64,000 nucleotides of DNA from Brachybacterium sp. FME24 (GCF_014897705.1 NZ_JABUXV010000006.1:1-64000), one strand, 5' to 3'. Numbered from the stretch's first letter, positions 33,369 through 41,918 are shown. The notes: generated from the sequence alone by a model not told the origin. A program made the numbers and translations.

Positions 33369-34173
33369 CCGCAGCGGCGAGGACAAGGCGCCCCGCGAGA
33401 TCGTCTCGTTCGTCCGTCGCGGCGAGCGCTTGACCCCGAGTCGCCAGAGCGCGTGGGACCGTCTGTCGGACCAGTACGTCCTGGATCCCCCGCGGGGATC
33501 GCGCGACACCGTCCCAGGAGCCGATGCGAGCCTCGATCTGCAGGAGGTCTTCGGGCGTCGCGCGGAGCTCGTCGTCGAGGTGGGCACCGGGCTGGGCGAG
33601 AACATCGTCGCCGCTGCGCAGTCGCATCCCCAGCGCGATCACCTCGCGGTCGAGGTGTACCGCCCCGGACTCGCCCAGACCTTGAACCGCATCGATCGCG
33701 CCGGGTGCCCCCGGAACCTCCGACTGCTGCCGCTGGATGCGCAGCGAAGTCTTCCCGCCCTGCTGCCGGAGGCGTCGATCTCCGAGCTGTGGGTGTACTT
33801 CGCCGATCCCTGGCCCAAGGCGCGCCACCACAAGCGGCGGCTGATCAACCCGCCGTTCCTGGATGCGGTGCTGCCGCTGCTGAGCGACCGCGCGACCTTC
33901 CGCCTCGCCACGGACTGGGCGCAGTACGCCCATCACATGCGTCGGCTTCTGGACGCGCGCGCCGAGCTCGAGCTGCTCCACCCCGCTGGACCGCGCCCTG
34001 AGGGCGTCACCAGCGACACGCTTCCCGTGGATCTCGCGCACACAGGTTGGGCACCACGATTCGAGGGTCGTGTGAAGACCAGCTTCGAGAACAAGGGCGG
34101 CGGTGCCGGACGTTTAGTATGGGATCTCGCGTACACCCGAGTGCCTCGGCCCTCGGTGGGCGACCCCCTCTGA
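33358..34173 (+). CDS. trmB: tRNA (guanine-N7-)-methyltransferase TrmB
   Basis: 271 residues. Methylates G46 of tRNA. SAM motif LVVEVGTGLGENIV (usual form E-I-G-x-G-x-G), and the TrmB hallmark FADPWPKARHHKRRLINPPF (~148-167), with the closing TSFENKGGGAGR. GTG start at 33358 with GAGGGG upstream; the preceding Rieske gene overlaps by 11 bases. N-terminal ~50 residues are a basic extension before the fold. Confidence 0.95.
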   Translation: MRADRSGEDKAPREIVSFVRRGERLTPSRQSAWDRLSDQYVLDPPRGSRDTVPGADASLDLQEVFGRRAELVVEVGTGLGENIVAAAQSHPQRDHLAVEVYRPGLAQTLNRIDRAGCPRNLRLLPLDAQRSLPALLPEASISELWVYFADPWPKARHHKRRLINPPFLDAVLPLLSDRATFRLATDWAQYAHHMRRLLDARAELELLHPAGPRPEGVTSDTLPVDLAHTGWAPRFEGRVKTSFENKGGGAGRLVWDLAYTRVPRPSVGDPL

Positions 34174-34223
34174 TTCCTCAGGACTCCTGTCGCACCCGCG
34201 ACACCATGTGAGAGCGAGCCCGT

Positions 34224-35273
34224 ATGAATGCCCCTGACGATGTCGATCTTCCCTCCGACTGGGAAGACGACGACCAGCCCGATCCCCAGCAGCGCCGCGG
34301 CCGACGGATCGCTCTGATCGGACTCGGCCTGGTGGCCGTCCTCGTGCTCGGTGTCGGACTGGTGGTCGCGAACTATCTGCGCGGGATCAACGACTCCTAC
34401 GAGAAGCGCACGACCGTGCAGATCACCCGCGGCGCCTCCGACGGGGAGCGCCCCGAGGCGATCGACGGCGCCGGCCGCAACTTCCTGCTGCTGGGCTCGG
34501 ACAAGCGCTCCGAGGAGGATGCCGCCTCCGAAGGGGTCAGCGGCCAGCGTTCGGATGTGATGATGCTGGTCCACGTCTCGGACGACAACCAGAACGTGTA
34601 CATCATGTCCTTCCCGCGTGACCTCTACGTCGATATCCCCGGCTACGGCAAGGACCGCATCAATGCGGCGCTCGCCTTCGGCGGGGCCGGCCTCGCGGTG
34701 ACGACCGTGGAGAACTACGTCGGAGTCCCGATCGACCACGTCGCGCTGATCGACTTCGACGGCATCGAAGGGCTCGTGGACTCGCTCGGCGGGATCGACG
34801 TGAAGATCCCGCAGGACTTCGAAGCCGGCGGCCATCAGTTCACCGAGGGCACCCAGACCCTGAACGGCGAGGAGGCCCTGACCTTCGTCCGCGAGCGCAA
34901 GCAGTTCTCCGACGGCGACTTCCAGCGCAACCGGAACCAGCAAGCAGTGCTCCAGGGCATCGCGAGCAAGCTGATCAGCGCCGACACCCTGAGCGACCCG
35001 GGCAAGCTGTCCACCACCATCGACTCCATCTCGCCCTTCCTGACGACGGACGCCGACCTCACAGCCAGCACGATGGTGGAGCTCGGGCTGTCTCTGCGCT
35101 CCGTGCGCACCGGAGACCTCCACTTCCTCTCGATCCCCTACGGAGACCCGTACACCACCAGCGGCGGCGCGAGCGTCGTCGCGACCGACGAAGAGACGAT
35201 GGACGTGCTGCGCGATGCTCTGCGCGCCGACGACATGGGCACCTATTACGCTCAGCATGCCGGGACCTACTGA
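34224..35273 (+). CDS. LytR-CpsA-Psr (LCP) family ligase
   Basis: 349 residues. Membrane-anchored phosphotransferase that attaches glycopolymers (teichoic acid or arabinogalactan-like) to peptidoglycan. One N-terminal helix (IALIGLGLVAVLVLGVGLVV, ~32-52), then an extracytoplasmic LCP domain ~85-260: FLLLGSDKRSEED, RSDVMMLVHVS, SFPRDLYVDIPG (Arg-Asp motif), NGEEALTFVRERKQFSDGD. First ~30 residues are acidic and cytoplasmic. A second, much larger LCP gene is at 47053. Confidence 0.93.
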   Translation: MNAPDDVDLPSDWEDDDQPDPQQRRGRRIALIGLGLVAVLVLGVGLVVANYLRGINDSYEKRTTVQITRGASDGERPEAIDGAGRNFLLLGSDKRSEEDAASEGVSGQRSDVMMLVHVSDDNQNVYIMSFPRDLYVDIPGYGKDRINAALAFGGAGLAVTTVENYVGVPIDHVALIDFDGIEGLVDSLGGIDVKIPQDFEAGGHQFTEGTQTLNGEEALTFVRERKQFSDGDFQRNRNQQAVLQGIASKLISADTLSDPGKLSTTIDSISPFLTTDADLTASTMVELGLSLRSVRTGDLHFLSIPYGDPYTTSGGASVVATDEETMDVLRDALRADDMGTYYAQHAGTY

Positions 35274-35324
35274 TCCATCGGTCCTGACGTCACTGCCGCA
35301 TCACCCACCGCTTGGAGGAAACCC

Positions 35325-35690
35325 GTGGCCAATCCGCTCGTGAAGATCGCTGTGCCGCTGGCCGGCGTCGCCGCCGCCGTCGTCGGCAACAAAGCCGCCC
35401 AGGCCGGGTGGGGTGCCGTGTTCGGAGAGGACGCGCCGACCGTGAAGGCCGCCAAGTCCTCCCGCAAGGAGACCCAGAAGAACCGCAAGCAGGCCAAGAA
35501 GGACGGCCTGACGAAGGCCGAGATCCAGGAGATCAAGGATCCGACGCAGGATCAGCCGATCTGGAAGGCGCTGCTGTGGACCCTGGTCTCCGGGGTGGTG
35601 CTGCAGGGCCTCAAGCTCGCCGCGCAGCGCGGGGCCCAGGCTGGCGTGGAGGGGCTGACCAGCCGCCGCCCGCGCGCCAACCGCGGCTGA
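35325..35690 (+). CDS. DUF4235 family membrane protein
   Basis: 121 residues. Two hydrophobic segments: KIAVPLAGVAAAVVGNKAAQ (~7-26) and ALLWTLVSGVVLQGLKLAAQ (~83-102), with a Lys-rich linker (ETQKNRKQAKKDGLTKAE) between them, the usual look of DUF4235 proteins of actinobacteria. Function unknown. GTG start with GGAGGAAAC upstream. An 8-bp tandem repeat begins at its last codons and a bidirectional terminator follows. Confidence 0.82.
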   Translation: MANPLVKIAVPLAGVAAAVVGNKAAQAGWGAVFGEDAPTVKAAKSSRKETQKNRKQAKKDGLTKAEIQEIKDPTQDQPIWKALLWTLVSGVVLQGLKLAAQRGAQAGVEGLTSRRPRANRG

Positions 35691-35713
35691 CTGCCTGACT
35701 GCCTGACTGCCTG
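35687..35713. repeat. 8-bp tandem repeat CTGACTGC, 3.4 copies
   Basis: Three perfect copies of CTGACTGC and a partial one start within the stop codon of the DUF4235 gene and run into the terminator region. Noncoding apart from the first bases; likely slippage-prone. Confidence 0.9.
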
Positions 35714-35719
35714 TAGACG

Positions 35720-35753
35720 AAAGGCGCCCCACGGATACCGTGGGGCACCTTTG
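35720..35753. terminator. bidirectional terminator between DUF4235 and phoU
   Basis: Stem GCCCCACGG / CCGTGGGGC (9 bp) around ATA, extended by AAAGG pairing with CCTTT across a bulge; gives an A-run on one side and a T-run on the other, so it can serve both convergent genes. Confidence 0.8.
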
Positions 35754-35770
35754 GTCTGCGAGACTAACGC

Positions 35771-36445
35771 TCAGAACTCGGAGACGTCCACGCTTTCGTG
35801 GAGGGTGTCGGCCGAATCACCGGTGACCAGGAAGCCGACTCGCCGCACGAGAGACACGGCGTGGTCACCGAGTCGCTCGTAGAAGCGGATCAGCAGCGTG
35901 AGGTCGACGATCTGGGCGTTGGTGTAGGCGTCACCGCGCGACATCTCGCGGGAGACCTCCAGCATCAGGGCGTCGATCTCGTCGTCCTCCGTCTCGACCT
36001 GAGCGGCCAGAGCCAAGTCGCGCTCGGCGATGACCTGGCCGGCCTCATGGAGCGCGGCGTGTGCGAGCGCGGACATCCGGGCGACCTGCTCGCGGTGCTG
36101 CTCGGGGACGGCGAGCGCCGGATGCGAACGGCGGGCCACCAGCGCCACATGGGCGCACAGATCGCCCATGCGCTCGAGCGTGGAGCTCATGCGCAGGGCC
36201 GCGACCAGCAGACGAAGGTCGGTGGCGACCGGGGATTGGCGAGCAAGCAGCTCGACAGCCTTGGAGTCCAGCTCGAGCTGCCGCTCATCGAGGTGCGGGT
36301 CGGCGGCGATCACGCGCTCCGCGAGGGCGAGATCCCCCTCGAGCAGGGACCTGGTCGCGCTCTCGAGGGCCGTCCCGACCAGGTCGACCATGTCGATCAG
36401 GTCGTCGACGATGTGCCGAAGATCGCTCTGGTACGCCTCGCGCAT
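35771..36445 (-). CDS. phoU: phosphate transport system regulatory protein PhoU
   Basis: 224 residues, two PhoU helical repeats with the metal-binding patterns (AADPHLDERQLELDSKAVEL, then LRMSSTLERMGDLCAHVALV; second: VETEDDEIDALMLEVSREM, then LLIRFYERLGDHAVSL). PhoU restrains the Pst transporter/SenX3 kinase when phosphate is high. SD AGAGGAG before the ATG. Divergent from senX3-regX3, 173 bases apart, the common actinobacterial arrangement; the Pst genes are not in this window. Confidence 0.93.
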   Translation of the reverse strand: MREAYQSDLRHIVDDLIDMVDLVGTALESATRSLLEGDLALAERVIAADPHLDERQLELDSKAVELLARQSPVATDLRLLVAALRMSSTLERMGDLCAHVALVARRSHPALAVPEQHREQVARMSALAHAALHEAGQVIAERDLALAAQVETEDDEIDALMLEVSREMSRGDAYTNAQIVDLTLLIRFYERLGDHAVSLVRRVGFLVTGDSADTLHESVDVSEF

Positions 36446-36606
36446 GGTGACTACTCCTCTGTGTGACGGGCCTTCGCCCCTCATTCTCGCAAGGGCGGAT
36501 GAACAGATGTCACCGGTCGATGAACTCCGAGCGTAGTCCCCGTGAACTCCTGGTCTCCAGTGTCTCCCGACGCGCGGTGGAATACCAGGCAGGAGCGCCG
36601 GAGGCC

Positions 36607-36612
36607 TACCCT
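36607..36612 (+). promoter_or_regulatory. -10 TACCCT, leaderless start of senX3-regX3
   Basis: TACCCT followed by six bases (GTACAT) and the GTG at 36619. The 173-base gap to phoU would hold the RegX3 boxes; I could not recognise a repeated motif there. Confidence 0.55.
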
Positions 36613-36618
36613 GTACAT

Positions 36619-37923
36619 GTGCCCCTGACTGCCCTCCTCCTGCTCGCCGGAGCGATCGGTCTCGTGATCGGCTGCGCTGCGACGCTGGCCCTGCTGCGAT
36701 CCGACCGTCGCGGCACGGCCGCGCCGTCAGCGCCGCATCCGGGCGTCCCGGAGGCCACTGCTGAGGTGCTGGCGATCCTGTCCTCGGCGTACGTCGTGCT
36801 CGACGCCAGCGGCGACGTGCTGCGAACCTCGCCACTGGCGTACTCCTACGGCATCGTGCGGGCCGCTGAGGGCGACTACCCCCGACTGGCGAATGCGGAG
36901 CTCATGGAGCTGGCGGCCGACGTCGGCCGCAATGGCGGGTTCCGCGACGAACGATTGACCCTGCGCCGATCCAGCCACCGCGACACCGACGCCGTGATCG
37001 ATGTGCGGATCGGCTCGCTCGGCGAGCACGGCGCGCTGCTGCTGGCCGACGACCTCACCCGCGCTGTCCGGGTGGAGGAGACCCGCCGTGACTTCGTGGC
37101 CAACGTGTCGCACGAGTTGAAGACCCCGGTCGGCGCGATCACCCTGCTGGCCGAGACCATGGAGGACGCGGCGGAGGACCCGGACGCCGTACGACGCTTC
37201 GCCGAGCGCATGCAGGTCGAGTCCCGTCGCCTTGCGCACCTGGTGCAGGAGATCATCGAGCTCTCGCGGGTCCAGGGAAACTCCTCGTTGCCGGATGCCG
37301 AGCCGGTCGAGATCGACGACGTCGTCGACAAGGCCGTGGCCCTGAACCGCAACTTCGCGCTCGGGTCGACGATCGAGGTCGCCCTCGGTGCGGCGAGCGG
37401 GCTGCGCGTCTTCGGCTCCTCCTCCCTGCTGACCACGGCGCTGTCGAATCTGGTCTCCAATGCGATCGCGTACTCGGAACCGCACACCCAGGTGGGGGTG
37501 TCGGTGCGACGTGACGGCGGGATGATCGAACTGTCCGTCAAGGACCAGGGCATCGGGATCTCCAAGGAGAATCTGGAGCGGGTGTTCGAGCGGTTCTTCC
37601 GGGTCGATCGGGCCCGTTCACGCACCACCGGCGGCTCGGGTCTCGGGCTCGCCATCGTCAAGCACATCGCCACCGACCATGGTGGCGAGGTCACGGCCTG
37701 GTCCATGCCCGGCCAGGGCTCCACCTTCACGCTCCGCCTCCCGGAGATGGGGGACACCGAGACGCTCATCGCCGCGACCTCCCGCGCCTCGTCCCGCGCG
37801 GAGCCGACTGCACCTACCGGGACAGGCCGCGTCTCGACGGCCGCCGGCGACTCCGGGTCCGTCGGACCCGACAGCGATCGACGCGACGTGGCGAGTGACC
37901 ACGCGCATGGAAAGGCAAGCTGA
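36619..37923 (+). CDS. senX3: sensor histidine kinase SenX3/PhoR type
   Basis: 434 residues. One N-terminal membrane helix (LTALLLLAGAIGLVIGCAAT, from residue 2), PAS-like sensor ~50-165, HisKA with VANVSHELKTPVGAITLLAE (His ~169), HATPase_c ~260-380 (LSNLVSNAIAYS, VKDQGIGISKENLERVFERF, GGSGLGLAIVKH). The C-terminus after ~385 is a Ser/Ala/Pro-rich tail. Start: GTG 36619 leads directly into the membrane helix and follows a -10 by six bases; earlier in-frame starts give unlikely N-termini. Cognate regulator follows one base after the stop. Confidence 0.92.
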   Translation: MPLTALLLLAGAIGLVIGCAATLALLRSDRRGTAAPSAPHPGVPEATAEVLAILSSAYVVLDASGDVLRTSPLAYSYGIVRAAEGDYPRLANAELMELAADVGRNGGFRDERLTLRRSSHRDTDAVIDVRIGSLGEHGALLLADDLTRAVRVEETRRDFVANVSHELKTPVGAITLLAETMEDAAEDPDAVRRFAERMQVESRRLAHLVQEIIELSRVQGNSSLPDAEPVEIDDVVDKAVALNRNFALGSTIEVALGAASGLRVFGSSSLLTTALSNLVSNAIAYSEPHTQVGVSVRRDGGMIELSVKDQGIGISKENLERVFERFFRVDRARSRTTGGSGLGLAIVKHIATDHGGEVTAWSMPGQGSTFTLRLPEMGDTETLIAATSRASSRAEPTAPTGTGRVSTAAGDSGSVGPDSDRRDVASDHAHGKAS

Positions 37924-37924
37924 T

Positions 37925-38617
37925 ATGACGCGCATCCTGATCGTGGAGGACGAGGAGTCGTTCTCCGATCCCCTGTCCTATTCGCTCCGCAAGGAGGGCT
38001 ACGAGGTCGCGGTCGCGGACACCGGCACCGACGGCCTGCGGATCTTCTCCGCCCACGGCGCCGACCTGGTGCTGCTGGACCTCATGCTGCCCGGGATGAG
38101 CGGCACCGAGGTGTGCCGGGAGATCCGACGCACCTCGAGCGTGCCGGTCATCATGCTCACGGCGAAGGACGATGAGTTCGACAAGGTCCTGGGCCTGGAA
38201 CTGGGGGCCGACGACTACGTCACCAAGCCCTACTCCTCCCGCGAGCTGCTCGCCCGTATCAAGGCGGTGCTGCGTCGCGGCCAGGAATCGGCGGAGGCCG
38301 AGGAGGACACCACGCTGAGTGCCGGCACCATCATGATGGACGTCGAACGCCATGTGGTGCAGGTCCACGGCGACGAGGTCGCGCTGCCGCTCAAGGAGTT
38401 CGAACTGCTGGAGATGCTGCTGCGCAACGTCGATCGCGTGCTCACCCGCGGTCAGCTCATCGACAGGGTCTGGGGTGCCAATTACGTCGGCGACACCAAG
38501 ACGCTGGACGTGCACGTGAAGCGACTCCGCGCCAAGATCGAAGATGACCCCAAGAATCCGGTGCATCTGGTGACGGTGCGAGGACTCGGCTACAAGTTCG
38601 AGTCCACCGGGAGCTGA
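37925..38617 (+). CDS. regX3: OmpR-family response regulator RegX3
   Basis: 230 residues. Receiver with IVEDEESFSDPL acidic pocket, phosphoacceptor Asp in VLLDLMLPGMSG (~53), Thr in IMLTAKD and Lys in YVTKPYSSRELLARI; winged helix ~130-228 (LPLKEFELLEMLLRN, TRGQLIDRVWG, LDVHVKRLRAKIE, VTVRGLGYKFE). Acts with SenX3 on the phosphate starvation response. Start ATG one base after the senX3 stop. Followed by a 9-bp terminator stem. Confidence 0.94.
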   Translation: MTRILIVEDEESFSDPLSYSLRKEGYEVAVADTGTDGLRIFSAHGADLVLLDLMLPGMSGTEVCREIRRTSSVPVIMLTAKDDEFDKVLGLELGADDYVTKPYSSRELLARIKAVLRRGQESAEAEEDTTLSAGTIMMDVERHVVQVHGDEVALPLKEFELLEMLLRNVDRVLTRGQLIDRVWGANYVGDTKTLDVHVKRLRAKIEDDPKNPVHLVTVRGLGYKFESTGS

Positions 38618-38641
38618 CCCGGCAGGAGGCCACCGACGGCT

Positions 38642-38671
38642 CAGCCCCCGCAGCGATGCTCACGGGGGCTG
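38642..38671. terminator. stem-loop after regX3
   Basis: Perfect 9-bp inverted repeat CAGCCCCCG / CGGGGGCTG around a 12-base loop, 24 bases after the stop, between convergent genes. Confidence 0.7.
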
Positions 38672-38716
38672 GGTCGGTACGGGTGCTTGTGCTCGGGCCG
38701 CGAACGGGAGGCGGTC

Positions 38717-39223
38717 TCAGGCCTGCGGGGCCGGGGTCTCGCCGTCGTCCTGCAGGTGCTCCAGGCTCTCGTCCGTGACCGGCATGCTGATGACAGCGCT
38801 CTCACCCTCCGCACTGACGGAGAGCTCCATGATCACGCCCGGATTCACGGTCACGTCGCCGATCGGAACCGACTGCTGCCCCTCGCCGGAGCCGAGTTCG
38901 ACGGTCTCGTGAGCGGGGACGGCCACTCGGGTGGAGAACACGAGGCCCTCCTCCGTGGTGCCTTCGAGATCGACCGTGAGCTCCTGGTCCGTATAGTTCA
39001 CGACGCTGCCGGCGACCTCGGCGGGCCCTTCGGGATCGATCACGACGATCATGTTGCGGACGCCGGCGGTCCACGTTCCGGCCTCTTCGAGAGTGCCGTT
39101 GGTGCCATCGGCGGCCTGATAGAAGTCGTGCGTCTGCACCGGGCTGAGGTACGTGCAGCCGGAGGCGGCGAGGGCCAGCCCCAGGGCAGCTGCGGAGAGC
39201 ACGAGACGGCGGGGACGGCGCAC
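38717..39223 (-). CDS. putative lipoprotein of unknown function
   Basis: 168 residues. Signal peptide RRPRRLVLSAAALGLALAAS followed by lipobox Cys (ASGC, ~24). The mature part is beta-rich and acidic with VRNMIVVIDPEGPAEVAGSV and VPAHETVELG, like the copper-chaperone-type (PCuAC/DUF461) lipoproteins, but no Met/His copper motif is visible. GTG 39223 is chosen: AGGAG six bases upstream and the signal peptide directly behind it. An earlier GTG at 39277 would give an implausible start. Divergent from carD. Confidence 0.72.
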   Translation of the reverse strand: MRRPRRLVLSAAALGLALAASGCTYLSPVQTHDFYQAADGTNGTLEEAGTWTAGVRNMIVVIDPEGPAEVAGSVVNYTDQELTVDLEGTTEEGLVFSTRVAVPAHETVELGSGEGQQSVPIGDVTVNPGVIMELSVSAEGESAVISMPVTDESLEHLQDDGETPAPQA

Positions 39224-39447
39224 AGAGGACTCCTGTTCGATGCCGCTGAGGACGGCAGGACATTCGGGGGACAGCACTGACAGGATACCGCACCGGGCAC
39301 GTCGGACCGGCCCGCTCCGTCACCCCCGCACGCTGCGCGTCGCCCGAGGTCACGCCCTGGCCGCGGGGGCCCGCCCGGAGCGTCCAGAACCGACATGAAC
39401 AGCGCGTTCACGCACAGCGCGCGGATCCTAGCACGATGCACCGATGC

Positions 39448-39453
39448 TAGACT
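39448..39453 (+). promoter_or_regulatory. -10 TAGACT of the carD operon
   Basis: TAGACT preceded by ATGC (extended character) places the transcription start near 39460, giving a ~20-base leader containing GGAAAGGGGA, the carD Shine-Dalgarno. A TATCCT on the other strand near 39287 would serve the lipoprotein gene. Confidence 0.5.
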
Positions 39454-39478
39454 GGTCTGCGGAAAGGGGACCCACCAC

Positions 39479-39961
39479 ATGAATTTTGCTGTCGGCGAGA
39501 CCGTCGTCTACCCGCACCATGGTGCCGCGCTCATCGAAGAGGTCAAGACCCGCACCATCAAGGGCGAGGATCGCACCTACCTCAAGCTCAAGGTCGCCCA
39601 GGGTGACCTGACCATCGAGGTCCCCGCCGACAACGTCGACCTCGTCGGCGTTCGTGACGTGGTGGACAAGGAGGGCCTCGATGAGGTCTTCGAGGTGCTG
39701 CGTCAGCCCTACACCGAAGAGCCCACCAACTGGTCGCGTCGTTACAAGGCCAATGTCGAGAAGCTGGCCTCCGGTGACGTCAAGAAGGTCGCCGAGGTCG
39801 TGCGCGACCTGTGGCGCCGCGATCAGGATCGTGGCCTGTCCGCCGGCGAGAAGCGCATGCTCTCCAAGGCGCGCCAGATCCTGGTCTCCGAGCTCGCACT
39901 CGCGGAGAAGACCGACGAGGTCCATGCCGAGTCGATCCTGGACGAGGTCCTCGCCTCCTGA
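39479..39961 (+). CDS. carD: RNA polymerase-binding transcription factor CarD
   Basis: 160 residues, the canonical size. N-terminal RNAP beta-subunit-binding Tudor-like domain 1-60 ([20 protein letters not shown], then [16 protein letters not shown]), C-terminal helical DNA-binding domain with the wedge Trp in [13 protein letters not shown] and the [20 protein letters not shown] helix. Essential in mycobacteria and broadly acting at rRNA and other promoters. Strong GGAAAGGGGA SD. The next gene starts 14 bases after its stop. A CarD paralogue is at 24857. Confidence 0.96.
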   Translation: MNFAVGETVVYPHHGAALIEEVKTRTIKGEDRTYLKLKVAQGDLTIEVPADNVDLVGVRDVVDKEGLDEVFEVLRQPYTEEPTNWSRRYKANVEKLASGDVKKVAEVVRDLWRRDQDRGLSAGEKRMLSKARQILVSELALAEKTDEVHAESILDEVLAS

Positions 39962-39975
39962 ACCGGCTGCGCTCC

Positions 39976-40776
39976 ATGTCCTCACCCTCGGCGAGTCCGA
40001 CGACCACCGCAGTGCGGCCGGTCGTGCTCGCGCTCGCACCTCCCGCTCCGGGCGTCTCCCATGGGTCCACGACGCCCTGCCTGGAGATGCTCGGCGGGGC
40101 GCGGCTCATCGAACACCTGCTCGACACCCTCGCCGCCGCGGGCCTCCCCTCCCCCCTGGTCGTGTCGGGCCACGACTCCGTCCCTGCACTGCGCCGAGTG
40201 CTGCGCGAGCGCGCTCACGTGCTGGGGACCGACGGCGGTCGGCGCAACGCCCTGAGCGCTGCGGTGGCGGCGACCACGGAGGAAGCCCTCCTGGTGCACG
40301 ATGCCGAGCGGGCGCTCACCCCGGTCTCGGTGGTCACCGAGGTGCTGGCCGCGCTCGATGTCGAAGCCGATGCAGCGCTCCCGGTCATCGCGCTGACCGA
40401 CTCGGTCAAGGCGGTCCACGATCAGGGCCTGCGGAATATCGATCGCTCCACCGTGGTCGGCATGCAGAGCCCGCGGCTGCTGCGTCGGGCGACGCTGGAG
40501 GCCGCGCTGGCACAACCACGGACTGCCGGCATCGAGGCCGAGCGCGGCATGTCGAAGGCGGCTCTGACCGCTGACCGCCGCCTTCTCGCCGAGAACGCCC
40601 CGGAACGCTTCGACGAGATCCTCTCCGCGCTCAGCACCGGCGCGCAGGTGCGCACCGTGCACGGCTCGCATGCCGGGTTCGCGGTGCGCGACCGGCTCAG
40701 CCTCTGGCAGGCCCAGATCTCCCGGGGGCTTGCGCGGGATACGTCACACCGCCACGGGCTGTCCCGTCGTACCTGA
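39976..40776 (+). CDS. divergent IspD-like nucleotidyltransferase, catalytic signature degenerate
   Basis: 266 residues with the IspD layout: LIEHLLDTLAAAGLPSPLVV, a VHDAERALTPVSVVTEVLAAL stretch equivalent to IspD's H-D-A-x-R-P segment, DSVKAVHDQG, and STVVGMQSPRLLRRATLEAAL (IspD: x-x-x-Q-x-P-Q-x-F). The N-terminal CTP-binding signature A-A-G-x-G-x-R-x-G...P-K is missing; the region reads VVLALAPPAPGVSHGS. It may therefore be inactive or use another substrate. Position directly after carD matches where ispD stands in many actinobacteria, while a catalytically complete ispD lies 375 bases away on the other strand. Start ATG 39976; no SD visible. Confidence 0.75.
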   Translation: MSSPSASPTTTAVRPVVLALAPPAPGVSHGSTTPCLEMLGGARLIEHLLDTLAAAGLPSPLVVSGHDSVPALRRVLRERAHVLGTDGGRRNALSAAVAATTEEALLVHDAERALTPVSVVTEVLAALDVEADAALPVIALTDSVKAVHDQGLRNIDRSTVVGMQSPRLLRRATLEAALAQPRTAGIEAERGMSKAALTADRRLLAENAPERFDEILSALSTGAQVRTVHGSHAGFAVRDRLSLWQAQISRGLARDTSHRHGLSRRT

Positions 40777-40828
40777 GAGCCCGTGACCGGCACCGGGGCG
40801 ACCTTCTGACGCAAGGCGTGCTGCGCAG

Positions 40829-41140
40829 TCAGCGACCTCGGCGGCTGCGCCAGACGGTCCGGAACTCGCCGACCATCCGCAGCGGCTTCGACAGCGTGCG
40901 CTGCGGGAGGGTCGTGGCGAGCTCACCGGGGTCCCTGCGCAGACGACGCATGAGGCGGCCTGGCTTGCTCGAGATCCGCTGGCGCAGGTCCGGGAGGTAT
41001 TCCTCGGAGACGTCCAGGCGGGTGACCGCCCCGCATCCCGTGCACTGGATCTCGGACACGAAACGCCCCGCGTAGACGACGACGTGCTCCGCCTCCTGAT
41101 CGCAGGCGGTGCAGCGCAGAAAGCTCTCCTCGACATTCAT
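40829..41140 (-). CDS. small zinc-ribbon protein
   Basis: 103 residues. Two CxxC pairs at ~10-13 (CTAC) and ~33-36 (CTGC), a C-x2-C-x19-C-x2-C zinc ribbon, followed by a basic, Arg-rich helical tail (GRLMRRLRRDPGEL; TVWRSRRGR). No further domain. Might bind nucleic acid or RNA polymerase given the carD context, but this is speculation. SD GGAGGAACGG; ispD lies 10 bases upstream on the same strand, so the two are co-transcribed. Confidence 0.72.
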   Translation of the reverse strand: MNVEESFLRCTACDQEAEHVVVYAGRFVSEIQCTGCGAVTRLDVSEEYLPDLRQRISSKPGRLMRRLRRDPGELATTLPQRTLSKPLRMVGEFRTVWRSRRGR

Positions 41141-41150
41141 CCGTTCCTCC

Positions 41151-41906
41151 TCACCCGGTCCTCAGACCTAGCGCGGTCACCACGTCCTGGGCCAGGAGCA
41201 GATCCTGTGCGTACGTGATCTTGAAGTTGGTCTCCTCGCCGCGGACCCACGTCACCGGGATGTCCGTGTACTCCTCGGCGCAGGAGGCGGTGTCGGTGCC
41301 GACGAACCCATCGCGGGCGGCGGCCTCGTACGCGTCCAGGATGGTGCATGCCCGGAAGCCCTGTGGGGTCTGGACCCGCACCAGGTCGTCCGGGCGCAGC
41401 GCCCCCGAAGCGTCCAGCCGGTCCGCGTCGCCGGCGGGCGCGATGTCGGTGCCCGGGATCCCGGGCACCGCTCCCCCACTCTCCCGTGCGGCGTGCAGCA
41501 CCGCAGCGGCCAACCCGTGGGAGACCAGGGGGCGGGCGGCGTCGTGGATGAGCACCGTGTCGATCACGCCGGTGTCGATGCGGTCCGCGAGATGGCGCAG
41601 GGCCAGCAGTTCGGATTCCTGACGGGTGTCGCCGCCGGTGATGATCTCCAGCGGGCGATCCGTCTCCCGGCCGGCGACGAAGCGCGCGTGCTCGAGGTCG
41701 TCGGGGCGGACCACGAACACCAGGATCCCGACCCCCTCGACCGCGCCGAGCGTGTTCAGACCCCAACTGGCGATGCTGCGGCCGGCGAGAGGGAGGAATG
41801 CCTTGTTGATCCCCGCTCCCACGCGGGTTCCGGAACCACCCGCCAGCACCACGCCCGCGGCGCGGCCGCGTCGGCGGGAAGAACGGTGTCGACGGGTCTG
41901 GCTCAC
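41151..41906 (-). CDS. ispD: 2-C-methyl-D-erythritol 4-phosphate cytidylyltransferase IspD
   Basis: 251 residues. Third step of the MEP isoprenoid pathway (MEP + CTP to CDP-ME). Intact signature VVLAGGSGTRVGAGINKAFL (~18-37), HDAARPLVS (~124), LVRVQTPQGFRACTILDAYE, and TNFKITYAQDLLLAQ. GTG at 41906 chosen over the far longer reading: the family start follows soon and TACGAT ends six bases before it (leaderless). Convergent with the degenerate IspD-like gene; ispF is on the other strand 450 bases away, so the two MEP genes are divergent and not in one operon. Confidence 0.93.
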   Translation of the reverse strand: MSQTRRHRSSRRRGRAAGVVLAGGSGTRVGAGINKAFLPLAGRSIASWGLNTLGAVEGVGILVFVVRPDDLEHARFVAGRETDRPLEIITGGDTRQESELLALRHLADRIDTGVIDTVLIHDAARPLVSHGLAAAVLHAARESGGAVPGIPGTDIAPAGDADRLDASGALRPDDLVRVQTPQGFRACTILDAYEAAARDGFVGTDTASCAEEYTDIPVTWVRGEETNFKITYAQDLLLAQDVVTALGLRTG

Positions 41907-41912
41907 GCTGGC

Positions 41913-41918
41913 ATCGTA
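41913..41918 (-). promoter_or_regulatory. -10 TACGAT, leaderless start of ispD
   Basis: TACGAT on the minus strand, six bases (GCCAGC) before the GTG. Confidence 0.6.
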
